Below are positions 1 to 5,848 of a DNA stretch of 17,898 bases, piece after piece. The DNA is from Vicinamibacteria bacterium (GTDB taxonomy: Bacteria; Acidobacteriota; Vicinamibacteria; Vicinamibacterales; UBA2999). The position numbers were made by a program, and so were the translations under genes. The DNA lies in NCBI GenBank assembly GCA_025938035.1, contig JAICQE010000084.1, forward strand, positions 1 to 17,898, read 5' to 3'. The notes under the pieces are model-generated. The model saw only the letters and a program-made list of their open reading frames with translations, searched no databases and had not been told where the DNA came from. Positions within the stretch are counted from its first letter, which is position 1, and every line of letters starts with the position of its first letter.

Positions 1-1
1 G

Positions 2-535
2 CTGCTTGCCCAGCGCTTCTCCCTGAAGGTTCATCGCGAGACGCGCGAGATGGACATCTACGCGCTGGTCGTCGCCAGGCCCGGCGCCATCGGGCCGAAG
101 CTGCAGCGGGTCGAGGTCGATTGCGAAACGAAGGAGCTGCGCGATGGGTCCGGCCCGGGCCTCTTTCCGCCGGACGCGCGCCCGGCGTGTGGCATCAACC
201 TGCGAACGATCAGAATGGTGGCGGGGCCCTCCATCACGACCAGTAAGCGCGCCGCTGTGACGATGGAGCAAATAGCCGCCAGCCTCGGAGACGGTGTGGG
301 CCGGCCGGTGATCGACCGAACCGGACTCACCGGCACGTTCGATGCGGAATTGACCTATGTGACAGAAAATCCGCCGGGCCCGTTTTTCCCGCCGCCATCG
401 CGACCGCAACCGCCGCCCGACGGCGTGTCGCTGCGCGACGCCATCAGGCAGCAGCTGGGCCTGGACCTGCGCTCCGAGCGGGGGCCGGTCGAGTTCCTCG
501 TCATCGATTCGATCGAACGCCCGACGGCGAACTGA
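2..535 (+). CDS. TIGR03435 family protein (C-terminal part, cut by window start)
   Basis: This reading frame is open from the first complete codon at base 2 and ends with TGA at 533-535, so the N-terminus lies outside the window. The visible part starts with LLAQRFSLKVHRETRE followed by YALVVARP. The same block appears in the gene at 9857 (LLAQRFGL...YALVIARS) and, diverged, in the gene at 622-1485. The C-terminal hallmark is also shared: IDRTGLTGTFD, then a Pro-rich stretch, LRDAIRQQLGLDL, and GPVEFLVIDSIERPTAN. The family is known mainly from large paralogous sets in Acidobacteriota; members are usually exported and have no established function. Two Cys residues in the middle (in VDCE and PACG) match the two-Cys pattern in the 9857 protein and may form a disulfide, which is inference. 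The internal ATG at 50 is not the real start, because homology continues upstream of it. Confidence 0.88.
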   Translation: MLAQRFSLKVHRETREMDIYALVVARPGAIGPKLQRVEVDCETKELRDGSGPGLFPPDARPACGINLRTIRMVAGPSITTSKRAAVTMEQIAASLGDGVGRPVIDRTGLTGTFDAELTYVTENPPGPFFPPPSRPQPPPDGVSLRDAIRQQLGLDLRSERGPVEFLVIDSIERPTAN

Positions 536-540
536 ATGGG

Positions 541-616
541 TTGCCTTGGTTGCTGGGTTGCCCAGGTTGCCTGCGCCAAAACCCAGGCTACGTAGGCCAC
601 CCAGGCTAGGCAACCT
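541..616. repeat. Inverted-repeat spacer between convergent genes
   Basis: The 86 bases between two convergent TIGR03435 stop codons hold a perfect 9-base inverted repeat, AGGTTGCCT at 564-572 against AGGCAACCT at 608-616. The left side is a run of degenerate GGTTGC units (CTTGGTTGC, TGGGTTGCC, CAGGTTGCC). The loop carries CCCAGGCT twice. No T-tract follows the stem. Its position suggests a transcript end structure serving both genes, but that is inference. Confidence 0.5.
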
Positions 617-621
617 AAGAT

Positions 622-1485
622 TCAGTCTTCGACTGGACGCTCGACGCGCACCACTTCCGTAACCGGCATGGGTAACCGTGCGGCCTCCAGCTTGAGCCCA
701 AGCTGTTCCTGCAGCACCGTGAACAGCGAGGCCGCGTCCGGATCGGGCGGCGGCAGCTCCATGCCGGGTGGGGGCGACGGCGGAGTGAACGAGATGTCGA
801 ACTCCCAGTCCCCCATGAGCCCCGTGCGCTCGACGACCCGCCGCTGAGTCATCGCGGACAGCACGTTCGTCAGCGTTGCCAGCGGCCGCCCTCCGAACTG
901 GATGCGCCCGACGCCGACTCGCATCCCACAGACCATCCGGTCCGGCGTGTTCGGATTCGGCGCAGGGGGACCACCCTTCGCAGCCTCGTCGGTGGCTCGC
1001 TGGATCGACAGGCAATCCGCCGTGGAGCGCCGCATCCCGTTGCCCAGGCGGTCGTCTCGATTCGCCCGGACGAGTTGATAGACCGGAATCTCGCGCGTCT
1101 CGCGGCGAATGGCGAGCTTGAAGCGATCCGCGAGCAGCGCCTGCGTCGCAATCATCATCGCGTCGAGCTGCCCCGGAGGCATCCTCGGCGGATCGCCGTC
1201 GATCCTCGCCACGATATTCCACCGATCGTCCATCAGCCACGATGGTCCACCGACGAGCTCGAACGGCTGCAGCTGGTAAGCAAAGCTGATAAGTGCCGCA
1301 AGCTGAATGTTGGTCGCCTCGAAGCGCCCGCCCGGAAACCGCTGGAGCCCGGCAACCGTGCCACCACCGCGGTTCTGCCTGATCGACGCCACTTCGAACC
1401 TTGAATTCGCGGGAGGCGCCGGGCTCTGAGCAGCGGCGGCCATCGTGCCCGCGATAGCGGCAACGGCAAGAAGCGTCGTCCTCAC
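622..1485 (-). CDS. TIGR03435 family exported protein
   Basis: An exported family member of about 287 residues with no known function. The chosen start is GTG at 1485, because it gives a compact signal peptide (MRTTLLAVAAIAGTMAAAAQ) and a GGAGG motif lies 13 bases upstream, which is rather far. The frame also extends to a TTG at 1557, but that adds 24 residues ahead of the signal sequence. Family features follow in order: FEVASIR at residues 30-36, a segment with GGPSWLMDDRWNIVARI, ALLADRFKLAIRRETRE followed by VYQLV, two Cys residues, VERTGLMGDWEFDISF, a Pro-rich stretch, and FTVLQEQLGLKLE before a short VERPVED end. It faces the other TIGR03435 gene tail to tail, so the two paralogs were probably not produced by a simple recent tandem duplication. 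Confidence 0.88.
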   Translation of the reverse strand: MRTTLLAVAAIAGTMAAAAQSPAPPANSRFEVASIRQNRGGGTVAGLQRFPGGRFEATNIQLAALISFAYQLQPFELVGGPSWLMDDRWNIVARIDGDPPRMPPGQLDAMMIATQALLADRFKLAIRRETREIPVYQLVRANRDDRLGNGMRRSTADCLSIQRATDEAAKGGPPAPNPNTPDRMVCGMRVGVGRIQFGGRPLATLTNVLSAMTQRRVVERTGLMGDWEFDISFTPPSPPPGMELPPPDPDAASLFTVLQEQLGLKLEAARLPMPVTEVVRVERPVED

Positions 1486-1729
1486 GAGGCATTGGACGCC
1501 TCCCGCTTGTAAGCGGTTGGCAAGCGGGGCCCGCGCGTGCGAATTTTTTCGCGTCAACCATCAGGTCGTTACAGGTCTGCCGGGATTCGTGCAATTCCTG
1601 CCCGCTCGACACGCCATGCTGATCGACTGGCGTTCGATTTCCCTGTGTTTCTCGGTATCGCCGCGTCTCGATGCCCGGCCGACAGTATGCATCTGCTTTC
1701 GACCTCACTCCTGACAGGGAGATCGAACA
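1486..1729. other. Divergent intergenic region, 244 bases
   Basis: This gap separates the start of the minus-strand TIGR03435 gene from the start of the plus-strand lipoprotein gene, so it should hold promoters for both. I could not identify a convincing -35/-10 pair, operator or RNA. AGGGAG at 1716-1721 is a good ribosome binding site for the TTG start at 1730. Confidence 0.4.
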
Positions 1730-2134
1730 TTGAACACCTATTCGTTACGTGGCGTGATTCTGTTCATGCTGGCGCTGGTCGCCGTGTCCTGCGGGGGCGA
1801 TACGAACCCGATCGGGCCGGCGAATCAGCCGGAGGTCGCGAACCTTCAGGACAACTTCCAGTTTCAGGCTTCAAATCTGACGGGGACGACGCAAACGTTG
1901 ACGTACACGTGGCCCAACAGCGGCACGAGCGCGAATGTAAACCAATCGGGAACTGTATCGAGCGGCACCGCAACGCTGATCGTCCGGACGCCATCCGGCC
2001 AGGAGGCGTACAGCCGCGATCTGTCGCAGACGGGAACGTTCACGACTGCGTCAGGCTCTGCGGGTAATTGGCAGATCGAAGTGCGTCTGGTGAACGTCAC
2101 AGGCACGCTCAACTTTCGCGTTCAGAAGCCGTAG
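1730..2134 (+). CDS. Small putative lipoprotein, unknown function
   Basis: A 134-residue protein with a short N-terminus, a hydrophobic stretch (GVILFMLALVAVSC) and a Cys followed by GG-D, which looks like a lipobox. It is probably lipid-anchored and faces the periplasm. The start is TTG at 1730, supported by AGGGAG eight bases upstream; an internal ATG 13 codons later would leave a poorer signal. The mature part is rich in Thr, Ser, Gln and Asn with alternating hydrophobic residues (TLTYTW, TATLIVRTP, WQIEVRLVNVTGTLNFRVQ), suggesting a single beta-sandwich resembling the pre-peptidase C-terminal type of fold. That fold is an inference from pattern only. Its 3' end overlaps the end of the convergent racemase-like gene by 26 bases. 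I do not recognise a named family. Confidence 0.72.
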   Translation: MNTYSLRGVILFMLALVAVSCGGDTNPIGPANQPEVANLQDNFQFQASNLTGTTQTLTYTWPNSGTSANVNQSGTVSSGTATLIVRTPSGQEAYSRDLSQTGTFTTASGSAGNWQIEVRLVNVTGTLNFRVQKP

Positions 2135-2819
2135 CGCCAGCCGCTCGCCGCAGCGCCGCGCGGGCGAGCAGGCGCGTTGAATCCAGCGTCGGCAGCGGCG
2201 AGTTGGCGTCGTTGATGATCAAGGGGATCTCGGTGCAGCCGAGGACGACAGCGTCGCAGCCCTCCGCCTTCAGCCGCGCGATGATCCGCTGGAACCTCGC
2301 GATCGATTCCGGCGTGAAGACGCTGGTGACCAGTTCGTCGAAGATGATGCGGTTGCATTCCTCGCGGTCGTCCGCATCGGGCCGCGCGAAGTCGAGCCCG
2401 CGCTTCGCCAGCCGCTCCGGATACACCTCGCTCTCGACCAGGTATTTCGTGCCCGTCAGGCCAACGCGGCGGAAACCGCGGCGAACGGCCTCTCCCGCAA
2501 CCACATCCGCGATGTGCAGCCACGGCAGCGGCGAGCGGGATTCGACGTGCGGCAGCGCCTGGTGAATCGTGTTGTCCGGACAGATCACGAAATCGGCGCC
2601 AATGGACGCCAGCTTCTCCGCCGACGCCAGCATCAGTTCACCGACGGCGTCCCAGTCTCCGCGATAAATCGGCTCCATGTATTGCGCCAGCGAGTAGGTG
2701 TGCATCGAGACTTCCGGATGCCCGTGACGGCCGGCCAGCTCAGCGCCTTCGACACAGATCGTGCGGTAGCAGAGCGCGGCGCCTTCGGCGGAACAGGCAA
2801 CGATTCCGATGTGCTGCAT
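2109..2819 (-). CDS. Aspartate/glutamate racemase family protein
   Basis: A 236-residue cytosolic enzyme of the Asp/Glu/hydantoin racemase superfamily. Members interconvert amino-acid enantiomers without a cofactor, using two opposed acid/base residues in two similar alpha/beta domains. Visible landmarks are the N-terminal strand and loop HIGIVACSAEGAALCYRTI, the first active-site segment ICPDNTIHQAL (residues 79-89), GFRRVGLTGTKYLVES (115-130), and the second active-site segment VVLGCTEIPLII (191-202) with catalytic Cys195. In classic members a Cys directly precedes Asn-Thr in the first segment; here Asp82 does, with a Cys two positions earlier. The ATG at 2819 starts right at the first strand, as expected. 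The gene diverges from the TonB-domain gene with a 48-base gap, and its end overlaps the convergent lipoprotein gene. The substrate cannot be told from sequence. Confidence 0.9.
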   Translation of the reverse strand: MQHIGIVACSAEGAALCYRTICVEGAELAGRHGHPEVSMHTYSLAQYMEPIYRGDWDAVGELMLASAEKLASIGADFVICPDNTIHQALPHVESRSPLPWLHIADVVAGEAVRRGFRRVGLTGTKYLVESEVYPERLAKRGLDFARPDADDREECNRIIFDELVTSVFTPESIARFQRIIARLKAEGCDAVVLGCTEIPLIINDANSPLPTLDSTRLLARAALRRAAGATASERES

Positions 2820-2867
2820 GAGCTGGTCGGATTGACGGATGCGTGAGCGTCGGCTAGTTTACGCCGC

Positions 2868-3662
2868 ATGTCCCTCACATCTGTCCTGCTGACATTCGCC
2901 ACCCTGGCCGCGGCGTCGCAGATACAACCTCCGCTGGCTGTGCCGGGCGTGGTGAGGGTCCATGCCGTCGTCCGTCAGGACGGAAAACAGCAAATCTGGG
3001 AGATCGATCGGAGCCGTCTGGCGGCGCTGCCGCCCTGGACTCCGAACGCCGGGTCGCTGCCGCTGATCGCCTCGCGCGCGGTTGCCGCCGCGCAGACGTG
3101 GCTGTCGCAGCACCATCCCAACGTGAAAGGATGGACCGAGATCGAAACAGCGATGCATCGAATGAGCGCCGGCGGCCCCGGCGTTCCAACCTCGCCGAAC
3201 GGCTGGTTCTACGCCGTGCGGCTGCAGCCCGCCAACGGTGAGCAGCTTCCTCCGACAGCAGCGCTCGCCGACGCTGGCCGGGTCTGGGTGGTGGTGTTGT
3301 TCGACGGTTCGGTGGTCGAGCCCAAGCTCGGGGACGCGCCGGGGGCGGACGCTTTCACAGCAGGCCCGGGAACCGGCATCGTCCCTCCGCGCGTCATCGT
3401 GAGTCCGCAGCCACGCTACACGCCGGAGGCGATGCGCGCGCGGATCCAGGGCACGGTGATCATGCGATGTGTCGTCAACACGAACGGCCTCTGCGAGGAC
3501 GTCACGGTGACGCAGTCGCTCGACGCCGAGCACGGGCTCGATGAACAAGCCGTCAACGCGGCATTTCAGTGGCGATTCGCCCCTGGCACGAGGGACGGGC
3601 AACCGGTCAGGGTGGCGATAGTGATTCAGATGTCGTTCAACGTGAGGGACGATCGGAAATGA
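2868..3662 (+). CDS. Exported protein with TonB C-terminal domain
   Basis: A 264-residue protein with a signal-like N-terminus ([18 protein letters not shown]). The TonB_C fold covers about residues 178-259, marked by the characteristic start [24 protein letters not shown], then [30 protein letters not shown], and a final strand. In true TonB this domain contacts outer-membrane receptors, driven by an N-terminal membrane anchor and ExbBD. Here there is no clear retained anchor and no long Pro-rich spanner. Residues 25-165 form an uncharacterised middle region. Many Acidobacteriota proteins with this domain are annotated as energy transducer TonB without evidence of that role. Cys201 and Cys209 sit on adjacent strands and could be a disulfide. 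The stop overlaps the next start as ATGA, so translation of the two genes is probably coupled. Confidence 0.83.
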   Translation: MSLTSVLLTFATLAAASQIQPPLAVPGVVRVHAVVRQDGKQQIWEIDRSRLAALPPWTPNAGSLPLIASRAVAAAQTWLSQHHPNVKGWTEIETAMHRMSAGGPGVPTSPNGWFYAVRLQPANGEQLPPTAALADAGRVWVVVLFDGSVVEPKLGDAPGADAFTAGPGTGIVPPRVIVSPQPRYTPEAMRARIQGTVIMRCVVNTNGLCEDVTVTQSLDAEHGLDEQAVNAAFQWRFAPGTRDGQPVRVAIVIQMSFNVRDDRK

Positions 3663-4255
3663 GCATCACGCGCGCGCTTCGAGCAACCCGTCTCGTACTC
3701 GCCGTTGCGGTGACGGCTCCATCCATCGTGTCGGCTCAGACCTCGGACAGCGGCGTCGGTGCAGTCCTGTCGCCATCCACCGCGACGAGCGTCACCAACA
3801 TGCACATGACCATCCGCCGCAATCTGATCGAAGCGGCCGAAGCGATGCCTGCCGCGGACTACGCGTTCAAGCCGACGCCGCAAGTCCGCAGCTTCGCCGA
3901 ACTGATCGGTCACGTCGCAACCGCAAACTACCTGTTCTGCTCGGTGGCCAAGGGTGAGCCGATGCCGTCGAAGGACAATTTCGAGCGGACGGTGACGGAC
4001 AAGGCCGGCGCGGTGAAGGCGCTCGGCGCCGCGCTGACGTACTGCGACGGCGCCTACAAAGAAACCACGGACGCAAACGCGAACAACCCGGTGAAGCTTC
4101 CAGCGATCGGCGCGCCCGCAGGCCAGAGCACGCGCGCGCTGGTGCTGATGTTCAACACCACGCACAACAACGAGCACTACGGCAACGTCGTCCTCTACCT
4201 GCGCCTGAAGAACATCGTCCCGCCGTCCACGGCGCGGGTGCAGCAGAAGAAATAG
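3659..4255 (+). CDS. Exported DinB-family protein
   Basis: A 198-residue protein with a signal peptide (roughly residues 1-26, ending SIVSA-Q) followed by a DinB/YfiT-like four-helix bundle. The likely metal-binding triad is His85 (in [10 protein letters not shown]) and His169/His173 (in [11 protein letters not shown]), the standard spacing for the superfamily. Most characterised members are cytosolic, metal-dependent and thiol-related enzymes; an exported form suggests a periplasmic role that I cannot name. The start is the ATG at 3659, which overlaps the preceding TGA as ATGA, with a GAGGGA motif just upstream. The same frame extends further upstream inside the TonB-domain gene, but that extension lacks a signal peptide and is rejected. 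A palindromic repeat begins 16 bases after the stop. Confidence 0.87.
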   Translation: MSITRALRATRLVLAVAVTAPSIVSAQTSDSGVGAVLSPSTATSVTNMHMTIRRNLIEAAEAMPAADYAFKPTPQVRSFAELIGHVATANYLFCSVAKGEPMPSKDNFERTVTDKAGAVKALGAALTYCDGAYKETTDANANNPVKLPAIGAPAGQSTRALVLMFNTTHNNEHYGNVVLYLRLKNIVPPSTARVQQKK

Positions 4256-4271
4256 GACGTTAATTCTGCCG

Positions 4272-4332
4272 ATCGTGGGGCGCGCCTTGTCAGGCGCGCC
4301 ACGCGGACCTCACAAGGTCCGCGCCACGATCA
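4272..4332. repeat. Cloverleaf-like palindromic repeat (three-way junction)
   Basis: Three perfect 8-base stems meet with a single unpaired base. The outer stem is GATCGTGG (4272-4279) with CCACGATC (4325-4332). Arm one is GGCGCGCC (4280-4287 and 4294-4301) around a TTGTCA loop. Arm two is CGCGGACC (4303-4310) with GGTCCGCG (4317-4324) around a TCACAA loop. Fifteen bases of the right side (4317-4331) recur at 4335-4349. It lies just downstream of the exported DinB gene, and a diverged relative is at 17287-17337. This is a REP-type element by structure; a role in transcript ending or stability is possible. Confidence 0.85.
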
Positions 4333-4368
4333 CGGTCCGCGCCACGATGCGCTGCTCGAGGCCGGGCG

Positions 4369-4878
4369 TCACGCGAAGGTTTTGTCGTCCGCCGAGGGCC
4401 CGTAGAGCGCGGGCACCTTGGCGCCCATCAGCCGCAGATACACCGTCATCTGGCCGCGGTGATGCGCCCAGTGATTGATCGTCTCGCGCAGCATCTGGTG
4501 CCGCGGCATGTCCGCCACCACCTGGCCGCCCGCGAGCAGCTTCCAGCGCGTCTGCAGAAAGGCGTCGTCTACGCTTTCGAGCGCGGCCCGCGCGTCGCCG
4601 GCGGATTTCTCCAGCGCCGCGACGAAGTCGCTGCTGGACTTGCTCTCCGGCGGCCTGAACTGCTGTCCACCCTTGGGCGCGATGTCGAGCTCGTCCTGCT
4701 TGACGATCATCGCCAGCCACGACGGGATGGTTGCGACCATGTCGGCCAGGTAGCCGAAGGCCATCGACTTGTCGTGCGGCTTCCAGTCCCGTTTGTCCGG
4801 CGGCACCTGCTCCAGCGCGCGCCGGCTGCGTGGCACTTCCCGATCGAGCTCCGCCAGAAACTGCTCGGTCAGCTTCAT
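4369..4878 (-). CDS. DinB-family protein (cytosolic)
   Basis: A 169-residue DinB-like four-helix protein. The start is ATG at 4878, with AGGAGG six bases upstream. The open frame extends much further upstream through the neighbouring gene, but that part is a shadow. The C-terminal part has ETINHWAHHRGQMTVYLRLMGAKVPALYGPSADD, which matches the conserved DinB segment where two His residues (His136 and His139 or His140) bind metal. The helix that normally supplies the first His reads FGYLADMVATIPSW, with no His at the usual spot; His35 in KPHDKS is nearby but displaced, so the metal site may be altered. No signal peptide is present. It is divergent from another DinB gene with only 33 bases between the starts. 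Confidence 0.9.
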   Translation of the reverse strand: MKLTEQFLAELDREVPRSRRALEQVPPDKRDWKPHDKSMAFGYLADMVATIPSWLAMIVKQDELDIAPKGGQQFRPPESKSSSDFVAALEKSAGDARAALESVDDAFLQTRWKLLAGGQVVADMPRHQMLRETINHWAHHRGQMTVYLRLMGAKVPALYGPSADDKTFA

Positions 4879-4892
4879 CTCGCCTCCTGATC

Positions 4893-4904
4893 TATTGAAC
4901 AATA
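4893..4904. promoter_or_regulatory. Short AT-rich palindrome between divergent DinB genes
   Basis: The 33-base gap between the two divergent DinB starts holds TATTG-AA-CAATA, an AT-rich inverted repeat in otherwise GC-rich DNA. It could be a shared -10 region or a small operator. No ribosome binding site is evident ahead of the plus-strand ATG at 4912, so that transcript may be nearly leaderless. Confidence 0.3.
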
Positions 4905-4911
4905 CCGTTTC

Positions 4912-5409
4912 ATGAACCTTACCGATCTCGAGATTCTGGTCGAGTTCCATTACTGGGCAACGAAGCGCGTCCTGGATGCGGTCGAGCCTCTGACGCCCGA
5001 GCAATTTACAAAGGATCTGGGCAACAGCTTTCCATCCGTGCGCGACACGCTGGCGCATCTCTACGGCGCGGACTGGATCTGGTGCGCACGATGGGAGGGC
5101 GAATCGCCGTCCGCGCTTCCCGACGCGCAGCTCTTTCCCGATCTCGCCTCGATACGGCGCGCGTGGGACGCACACGAGCCGAAGGTGAGGGCGGTCCTGA
5201 AGCGGTTCGGCGAGATCGGCGTCGATCAGCCGTGCGAATACGTGCGCAATGGTGTCCGCCAGGCGCAGCCCTTCTCGCATACGCTCCAGCACGTTGTGAA
5301 TCACGGCACGTATCACCGTGGGCAAGTCGTGACGATGCTGCGGCAGCTCGGAGCGGAGGCGCCGACAACGGATCTGATTGCCTACTATCGCGAGCGGCAG
5401 GCCGTCTGA
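4912..5409 (+). CDS. DinB-family protein (cytosolic)
   Basis: A 165-residue DinB-superfamily protein of normal length. It has the complete His triad: His49 in RDTLAHLYGADWIW, then His131 and His135 in VVNHGTYHRGQVVTMLRQLG. The early helix LVEFHYWATKRVLDAVEPL is also typical, as is the C-terminal end with a Pro-containing loop and DLIAYYRE. Family members are metal-dependent helical bundles; a few are known thiol transferases or isomerases using mycothiol, bacillithiol or glutathione, but most are uncharacterised. It is the first gene of a tight plus-strand run reaching 8314, and is followed after 16 bases by the next start. It is not closely similar in sequence to the two neighbouring DinB proteins, so the cluster looks old. 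Confidence 0.92.
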   Translation: MNLTDLEILVEFHYWATKRVLDAVEPLTPEQFTKDLGNSFPSVRDTLAHLYGADWIWCARWEGESPSALPDAQLFPDLASIRRAWDAHEPKVRAVLKRFGEIGVDQPCEYVRNGVRQAQPFSHTLQHVVNHGTYHRGQVVTMLRQLGAEAPTTDLIAYYRERQAV

Positions 5410-5425
5410 TCGGCAGGAGTTCACA

Positions 5426-5848
5426 ATGGCTGAAAACCTGATCCACCGGCTGTTGCCACATCAGGGGTGTGTCATCACGCGAACCGACGACGGCATCGGC
5501 ATCGCCGGTTCGGCACTGAACTGGGTGATGTCCGCCGGCGTGGCGCCGATGGTGTGCCGGACGCCGTTCGTGTTTCGCGTGGTCGGAAAAACGGACTCCA
5601 CCAACCTGCGCATGCACTTCCATCGCGGCGAGCTGATCTTCAACTGGGAGTGCAACGTGCGGGAGCTGCGCGTGCACGATCCGGCGACGGACGAGCACCA
5701 CAGCGTGAAGGACAAGGGCTTCATCACCACCAACGAGTTCCACGACATCGAGTGGGAGATCCGGCTCGATCGCATGCGCGTGATCGTGGACGGCGAAGTC
5801 CGCTACGACGGTCAGGAGGACTACTCGGGCGGCTTGGAACGCACGTGA
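5426..5848 (+). CDS. Conserved-looking beta-rich protein, unknown function
   Basis: A 140-residue protein without signal peptide or membrane segment. The ATG at 5426 is preceded by CAGGAG at a suitable distance and lies 16 bases after the upstream DinB stop. The sequence has alternating strands: RTPFVFRVVGKTDSTNLRMHF, GELIFNWE, RELRVHDPATDEHH, FITTNEFHDIEWEIRL, and MRVIVDGEVRYDG. The end pattern (strand, charged turn, VDGE, strand) resembles the back half of concanavalin A-like beta-sandwich domains that bind sugars, which is an inference from pattern only. Its TGA overlaps the ATG of the membrane-protein gene (TGATG), so the two are likely co-translated and may act together. I do not recognise a named family. 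Confidence 0.8.
   Translation: MAENLIHRLLPHQGCVITRTDDGIGIAGSALNWVMSAGVAPMVCRTPFVFRVVGKTDSTNLRMHFHRGELIFNWECNVRELRVHDPATDEHHSVKDKGFITTNEFHDIEWEIRLDRMRVIVDGEVRYDGQEDYSGGLERT

Noticed and set aside
2859..3602. Minus-strand open frame of 247 codons
   Set aside because: It is antisense to the TonB-domain gene, and its product is Arg/His-rich with no family motif.
4272..4332. tRNA gene, because of the cloverleaf-like fold
   Set aside because: It is too short and lacks an acceptor, a T-loop consensus and an anticodon arm; pairing geometry is a three-way junction.
4879..5424. N-terminal extension of the minus-strand DinB gene
   Set aside because: The extension is antisense to the divergent DinB gene; AGGAGG marks the internal ATG at 4878 as the start.
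5467..5847. Upstream extension of the membrane-protein frame
   Set aside because: It overlaps the 140-residue gene in another frame and is Arg-rich; the TGATG junction marks 5848.
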